This document shows positions 32,399 to 35,935 of a stretch of 35,935 nt of DNA, one piece after another. Numbering within the stretch: the first letter of the stretch is position 1; each line of letters starts with the position of its first letter. This DNA comes from Herpetosiphonaceae bacterium (GTDB lineage: Bacteria > Chloroflexota > Chloroflexia > Chloroflexales > Herpetosiphonaceae): contig JABXJS010000001.1 in the NCBI GenBank assembly GCA_013538855.1, positions 1 to 35,935 of the forward strand, written 5' to 3'. The notes beneath the pieces were generated by a model. It worked only from the letters and a program-made list of their open reading frames with translations, did no database searches and had not been told where the DNA came from. The translations under genes and the position numbers were made by a program.

Positions 32399-32803
32399 AT
32401 CTGTCTCAATCCATTGAGCATGGCGAGCAAAAAGTTACATATGCTAGAAAACATTGTGTATTTATCGAGTACAATGCACGTAGTAGCACTCACTGCCGAT
32501 GTAGAATGCTTCTAGGCTTGCTAGCAGCCAATTGGTCACCATTATTTTGTAAAAAAGTAATTAAGAAAACTGCTAAGTGCACACCTGAGCTGCCGCTATC
32601 GTGTGATTGACGGACAAATTATAATAAAACTGATAGCATCTAGCAAAACATCAGTCAGCTATAAGTCAGCTATGCTAGAGAAAGTCTCCCCCTGAGCGTA
32701 TCGTCATGAGAGAGTGGCCAAGGTAGCCGAAGCAGAGCCGCGCTAAGATTGCCCACCCTGATCTTAGCAGGCTATCTCTTGCACTAGTACTCGAAGGATT
32801 CGC
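32399..32803. other. Divergent intergenic region between GT2 and cyclase genes
   Basis: No gene is supported. It is AT-richer than its surroundings and holds a minus-strand promoter (32618-32646). AGTCAGCTAT occurs twice 11 bases apart (32653-32662 and 32664-32673), and GCTAAGAT (32742-32749) with ATCTTAGC (32761-32768) can form an 8-bp hairpin in the cyclase leader. No convincing plus-strand promoter was found. Confidence 0.5.
32618..32646 (-). promoter_or_regulatory. Promoter of the glycosyltransferase unit
   Basis: On the minus strand TTGCTA (32641-32646) and a perfect TATAAT (32618-32623) are spaced by 17 bases. It implies a leader of about 230 bases before the GT2 start, so a closer promoter cannot be excluded. 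Confidence 0.5.
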
Positions 32804-35800
32804 ATGACACACTTTGCTCCTGATGAACATAATCTACTCCAGGCGAGCCTACCGCCGGAGCTGTATAGCGCCGCCATCAACCAGCCGAGCGAGTCAACCT
32901 TGCGCATGATCACAAGCTGGCTCCACGAGCGCATCATCGCGATCAGCCGCTTTGTGCCCACAGCTGTTGTGCGCTTTCATCTCGCCAATCCTCAGCCAGG
33001 TCTGGTGCATGGGTCACTGCGCCAAGGATCGCTGCTCTTTGCTGATCTATCCGGCTTTACGGCGCTCTCAGAGCACCTGGCCAGCCTAGGCAAAGAAGGC
33101 TCGGAAGAGATCACGCGGGTGGTCAACCGGCTGTTTGCCGCGCTCACCGAGCAGGTCGCACGCTATGGTGGCGATCTGATCAAATTTAATGGCGACGCGC
33201 TAACAGCCTTCTTCGACGCCGAGATCCTTGGCGCGCACCATGCCGAGTGGGCCGTTGGTGCGGCACAGATGATGCAGCACGAGATGCAGTCGGTCGGCAC
33301 GGTCGATACACGCCTGGGCCAATTTCAGCTCAGCATGCGCATCGGCGTGCACAGCGGCGATGCCTTTGTGGCCATGCTCGGCGATCAGCAGCATCAGGAG
33401 CTTGTACTGATCGGCGATGACGTCAATAAAGTGGCGCGGGCACAGGAAGTGGCGCGACCTGGCGAGGTGGTGGTCTCACAAGAGACCATCGCATTGATCG
33501 ATGGCACGCTGGTGCGCGATGAAGGGCACGAGTTTTGTGTGCTAGAGCCGGTGAATATCGCACCGCCGACGATCACACCAGGCCAACTGGAATTTCCACC
33601 AGATACCAATGATCGGCACGAGCTCATGCAGATGGTGGCGGTCTATGCAGCGCTGCGGCTCTTTCTACCGCAAAATCTGACCGAGCGCCAGCTGATCGAG
33701 GCCGACGAGCTGGCCACCGGCGGTCTACGGCTCGTGGCGGTGCTATTCGCACACATTGCCCCCTTCAGCCAAATCATCAAACAGCTCAGCGGCGACACAG
33801 CCCAAATCACCGAGCTGCTGAACCTGTACTACACGCGCATGCAGATGGTGATCAACCACTACGGCGGCGTGATCAACAAGCTCGATCTCGCACCTGACGG
33901 CGACAAGCTGCTGGCGATTTTCGGCGCACCAATCGCCCACGAAAACGACGCCGAGCTAGCGCTGCGGGCGGGCCTGACCATGCAAGAGGCGATCAACGAG
34001 ATCAACGTTCAGCTTTATCAGCACAGCACTGCGCTGCCGCTGCTTGATCAAAAAATTGGCATCAACCAGGGCCATGTGTTCGCCGGCCTCGTTGGCGGCA
34101 CCCAGCGGCGTGAGTATACGGTGATGGGCGACACCGTCAATATCGCCGCCCGCCTGATGAGCCAGACACCGCCAGGCGACATCTTAATTGGCCCGATGCT
34201 GCGCCGCACCAGCAGCACCGACTTTGAGTTTGAGACTCTGCCTCCGCTCCAACTCAAGGGCAAGCGTGAAATGATCGAGCCAGCGCGCATCATACGTACC
34301 TACAACGTGCGCCGCGAGTTTTCACGTGCGCCGCTGGTTGGACGCGACAGTGAGATTCAAGCGATCAAAGATGTCGCTAGCACAGCGCTGCGCGGCAACG
34401 GCCAGGCTATCGCCATTAGTGGCGAGGCCGGCATTGGCAAATCACGCCTGATCGAAGAGGCGCTCCAGTGGCTAACGCTGCACTCATTTGATAGCAGCGT
34501 CAATATTCCGCCATTTACACCGATCACGGTGGAGTGTCAGTTCTATGAGCAGACCACGCCCTTCGCGTCGGCCCGCGACCTGCTGCAGCAGATGCTGCGC
34601 ATTCGCACCGCCCAGAGCAGCAGTGAGCAAATGCAGCAGGTGTACAGGCGCATCGAGCAACTGACTCCAGAGCTAGCGCGCTTTGGCCCGCTGCTCAGCG
34701 ATGTGCTGCGCCTGCCGCTGCCAGATAGTGATCTAACGAGTGCGCTCACGCCGGAGCAGCGCCACCAACGCACCATTGACCTCGTCGAGGCGCTGATCGT
34801 CGCCAGTGCGAAACAAACCCCAACGGTTATTCTCTGGGATGATGTGCACTGGATCGACGCCTCCTCGCAGGAGGTGATTGATCGCCTTGTGCGCAGTGTG
34901 CAGCACGCCCCGCTGCTGCTGATCGTAGCCTACCGTCCGGAGCAAGAGCTGAGCGAGCGCTGGACGGCCAAAACCAATGCCTTCCATCTCAACGAGCTTG
35001 ATGAGACCGCACGGGTTGAGCTAGCCAGCAGCCTGCTCAACGGCTCGGTGCCAACAACGCTGCTGGAGCGCTGGCAGCAGGGCGATGAGCAGTTCTTCAA
35101 CCCGCAGGGCAACCCATTCTTTATTGAGGAGATGATCCGCACCCTGCTTGATCAGCAGATCTTGGTGCGCACAAACGGCCAATGGGAGCTACAGGGCGAT
35201 CTTGAGGCGCTGCCGACCACGATCGAGGGCGTGATCACCGCGCGCCTTGATCGGCTGGAGGCGCGCTATCGCGAGACGCTACAGATCGCCTCGGTGGTTG
35301 GACGACGCTTCCAGTACACTATTCTCAGCGGCATCACCCACGTCGATGACCTCACCGGCCACCTGCATCGCCTGATCAGCACCGATCTTGTGCTGCCAGA
35401 TCAGATCGCCACGGAGCTAGCATACCTCTTCAAACACACGCTGACCCGCGATGTCGCCTACGAGAGCATTCTCTATGCGCGACGGCGTGAGCTGCATCGC
35501 CGTGTGGCGCAGCGGATCGAGGAGGTCTACCACGACCAACTCGAAGAGGTGCTGGCGGTGCTGGCGCGGCACTATGCGCGGGCCGAGGACTGGGTGTACG
35601 CCATTCACTACTACACCGAGGCGGGCAAGAAAGCCCAGGACAGCTATGCCAACAAAGAAGCCAGCACCCACTATCAAACGGCCATTGAGCTGCTGCAGGA
35701 GATCAAGCAGCCAGCCGCCGAGCTACAGGTGGAGCTGTACGAGCGCCTGGGCTATGTCAACTTACAAGCAGGCCAGTACGACGAGGCGCTGCGCGCATTC

Positions 35801-35935
35801 AACACCGCACTTGAGCACCTACAAACAGTTACTAGCCCCAGTAGATCACAGGATTGGCTCGGGTGGCGTGTAGGGTCGGTACGGTGCGAGCGGGATAGCC
35901 CGAACCATGCCGTAGATGGCCGTTACGGCATCAAC
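32804..35935 (+). CDS. Nucleotide cyclase/AAA ATPase/TPR signalling protein (3' end cut by repeat)
   Basis: The frame is open from the ATG at 32804 to the window edge, 1044 codons, and the native sequence probably ends near 35838. The first class III cyclase domain (about 70-230) keeps both metal Asp (FADLSGFT, FNGDALTAFF) and the Asn/Arg pair of GDDVNKVARA. The second (about 305-470) has lost the first metal Asp (VLFAHIAPFS) but keeps VMGDTVNIAARL. Then come an ATPase of the STAND/AAA type with GEAGIGKSRL (about 540) and VILWDDVHWID, a helical region, and TPR-like helices (LGYVNLQAGQYDEALRAFNT). Such proteins occur in Chloroflexi and cyanobacteria as presumed cAMP/cGMP signalling switches. 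The last 32 codons lie in the terminal repeat and are not part of the original protein. Confidence 0.85.
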   Translation, partial: MTHFAPDEHNLLQASLPPELYSAAINQPSESTLRMITSWLHERIIAISRFVPTAVVRFHLANPQPGLVHGSLRQGSLLFADLSGFTALSEHLASLGKEGSEEITRVVNRLFAALTEQVARYGGDLIKFNGDALTAFFDAEILGAHHAEWAVGAAQMMQHEMQSVGTVDTRLGQFQLSMRIGVHSGDAFVAMLGDQQHQELVLIGDDVNKVARAQEVARPGEVVVSQETIALIDGTLVRDEGHEFCVLEPVNIAPPTITPGQLEFPPDTNDRHELMQMVAVYAALRLFLPQNLTERQLIEADELATGGLRLVAVLFAHIAPFSQIIKQLSGDTAQITELLNLYYTRMQMVINHYGGVINKLDLAPDGDKLLAIFGAPIAHENDAELALRAGLTMQEAINEINVQLYQHSTALPLLDQKIGINQGHVFAGLVGGTQRREYTVMGDTVNIAARLMSQTPPGDILIGPMLRRTSSTDFEFETLPPLQLKGKREMIEPARIIRTYNVRREFSRAPLVGRDSEIQAIKDVASTALRGNGQAIAISGEAGIGKSRLIEEALQWLTLHSFDSSVNIPPFTPITVECQFYEQTTPFASARDLLQQMLRIRTAQSSSEQMQQVYRRIEQLTPELARFGPLLSDVLRLPLPDSDLTSALTPEQRHQRTIDLVEALIVASAKQTPTVILWDDVHWIDASSQEVIDRLVRSVQHAPLLLIVAYRPEQELSERWTAKTNAFHLNELDETARVELASSLLNGSVPTTLLERWQQGDEQFFNPQGNPFFIEEMIRTLLDQQILVRTNGQWELQGDLEALPTTIEGVITARLDRLEARYRETLQIASVVGRRFQYTILSGITHVDDLTGHLHRLISTDLVLPDQIATELAYLFKHTLTRDVAYESILYARRRELHRRVAQRIEEVYHDQLEEVLAVLARHYARAEDWVYAIHYYTEAGKKAQDSYANKEASTHYQTAIELLQEIKQPAAELQVELYERLGYVNLQAGQYDEALRAFNTALEHLQTVTSPSRSQDWLGWRVGSVRCERDSPNHAVDGRYGIN
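35839..35935. mobile_element. Putative insertion-sequence end (right window edge)
   Basis: 35839-35853 reads CAGTAGATCACAGGA, the inverted counterpart of 79-93. The TPR repeat pattern of the gene stops at this point, although its frame happens to stay open. Inside the element, ATGCCGTA (35907-35914) and TACGGCAT (35924-35931) form a perfect 8-bp stem with a 9-base loop, and CGGG/CCCG (35891-35902) a smaller one. No transposase sequence is included, so the family is unknown. Confidence 0.5.

Noticed and set aside
32618-32626. Plus-strand TATAAT at 32620-32625 as the cyclase promoter
   Set aside because: No -35 box lies at 16-18 bases and no TGn element is present; the overlapping minus-strand promoter fits better.
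1-35935. tRNA, rRNA genes and CRISPR arrays
   Set aside because: No cloverleaf-like sequence, rRNA segment or regularly spaced short repeat array was seen on reading; the only repeats are those listed.

Overview
The window looks like a whole draft contig, or a slice bounded by repeats, from a GC-rich bacterium. I infer Chloroflexota (class Chloroflexia) from the gene types: a fused-gamma KorA with KorB, an SCP-2 plus acyl-CoA dehydrogenase operon, a DUF2085 membrane protein, a pseudokinase with an SH3b tail, and a cyclase/AAA/TPR protein. This is inference and no marker gene proves it. Promoters that can be read are sigma70-like, GTG starts are common, and many genes overlap by 4 bp. No rRNA, tRNA or CRISPR array was seen.

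Layout. Positions 1-93 and 35839-35935 carry the same 15-base sequence in inverted orientation. Each copy cuts into a gene, as expected if the window ends inside copies of an insertion sequence. From 720 to 4844 (minus strand) lies a tightly coupled five-gene operon: membrane-anchored methyltransferase, GNAT acetyltransferase, membrane pseudokinase with SH3b domain, degenerate sirtuin and nucleotidyltransferase. It starts from what looks like a leaderless promoter. A second acetyltransferase lies upstream, followed by a 760-base non-coding stretch with a 165-bp direct repeat, then a plus-strand pentapeptide-repeat protein. From 7233 to 10265 (minus) is a lipid operon: SCP-2-like protein and two acyl-CoA dehydrogenases, the second apparently lacking a normal catalytic Glu. 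From 10475 to 13499 (minus) is a glutaredoxin/TlpA/DUF2085/hydrolase/ApaG operon ending at a clear terminator. A lone alpha/beta hydrolase (plus strand) follows.

From 14386 to 24796 (minus) is a cell-surface or small-molecule cluster: GNAT, Wzx-type flippase, ATP-grasp ligase, PaaK-like adenylate-forming enzyme, BioF2/FemAB-like acyltransferase, carbamoyltransferase, multi-pass membrane protein and a second PaaK-like enzyme. It has a flippase but no glycosyltransferase, so its product is unclear. A consensus-like promoter (24767-24796) is followed almost at once by a terminator-like hairpin and a roughly 400-base leader, which suggests attenuation or antitermination.

From 24907 to the end: a cyclophilin lipoprotein (minus), korAB (plus) behind a promoter whose spacer holds a perfect inverted repeat, a VTT-domain membrane protein and a histidine phosphatase (plus), then two glycosyltransferases with a small helical protein (minus). 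The last gene (plus) is a large nucleotide cyclase/AAA ATPase/TPR signalling protein truncated at the right-hand repeat.
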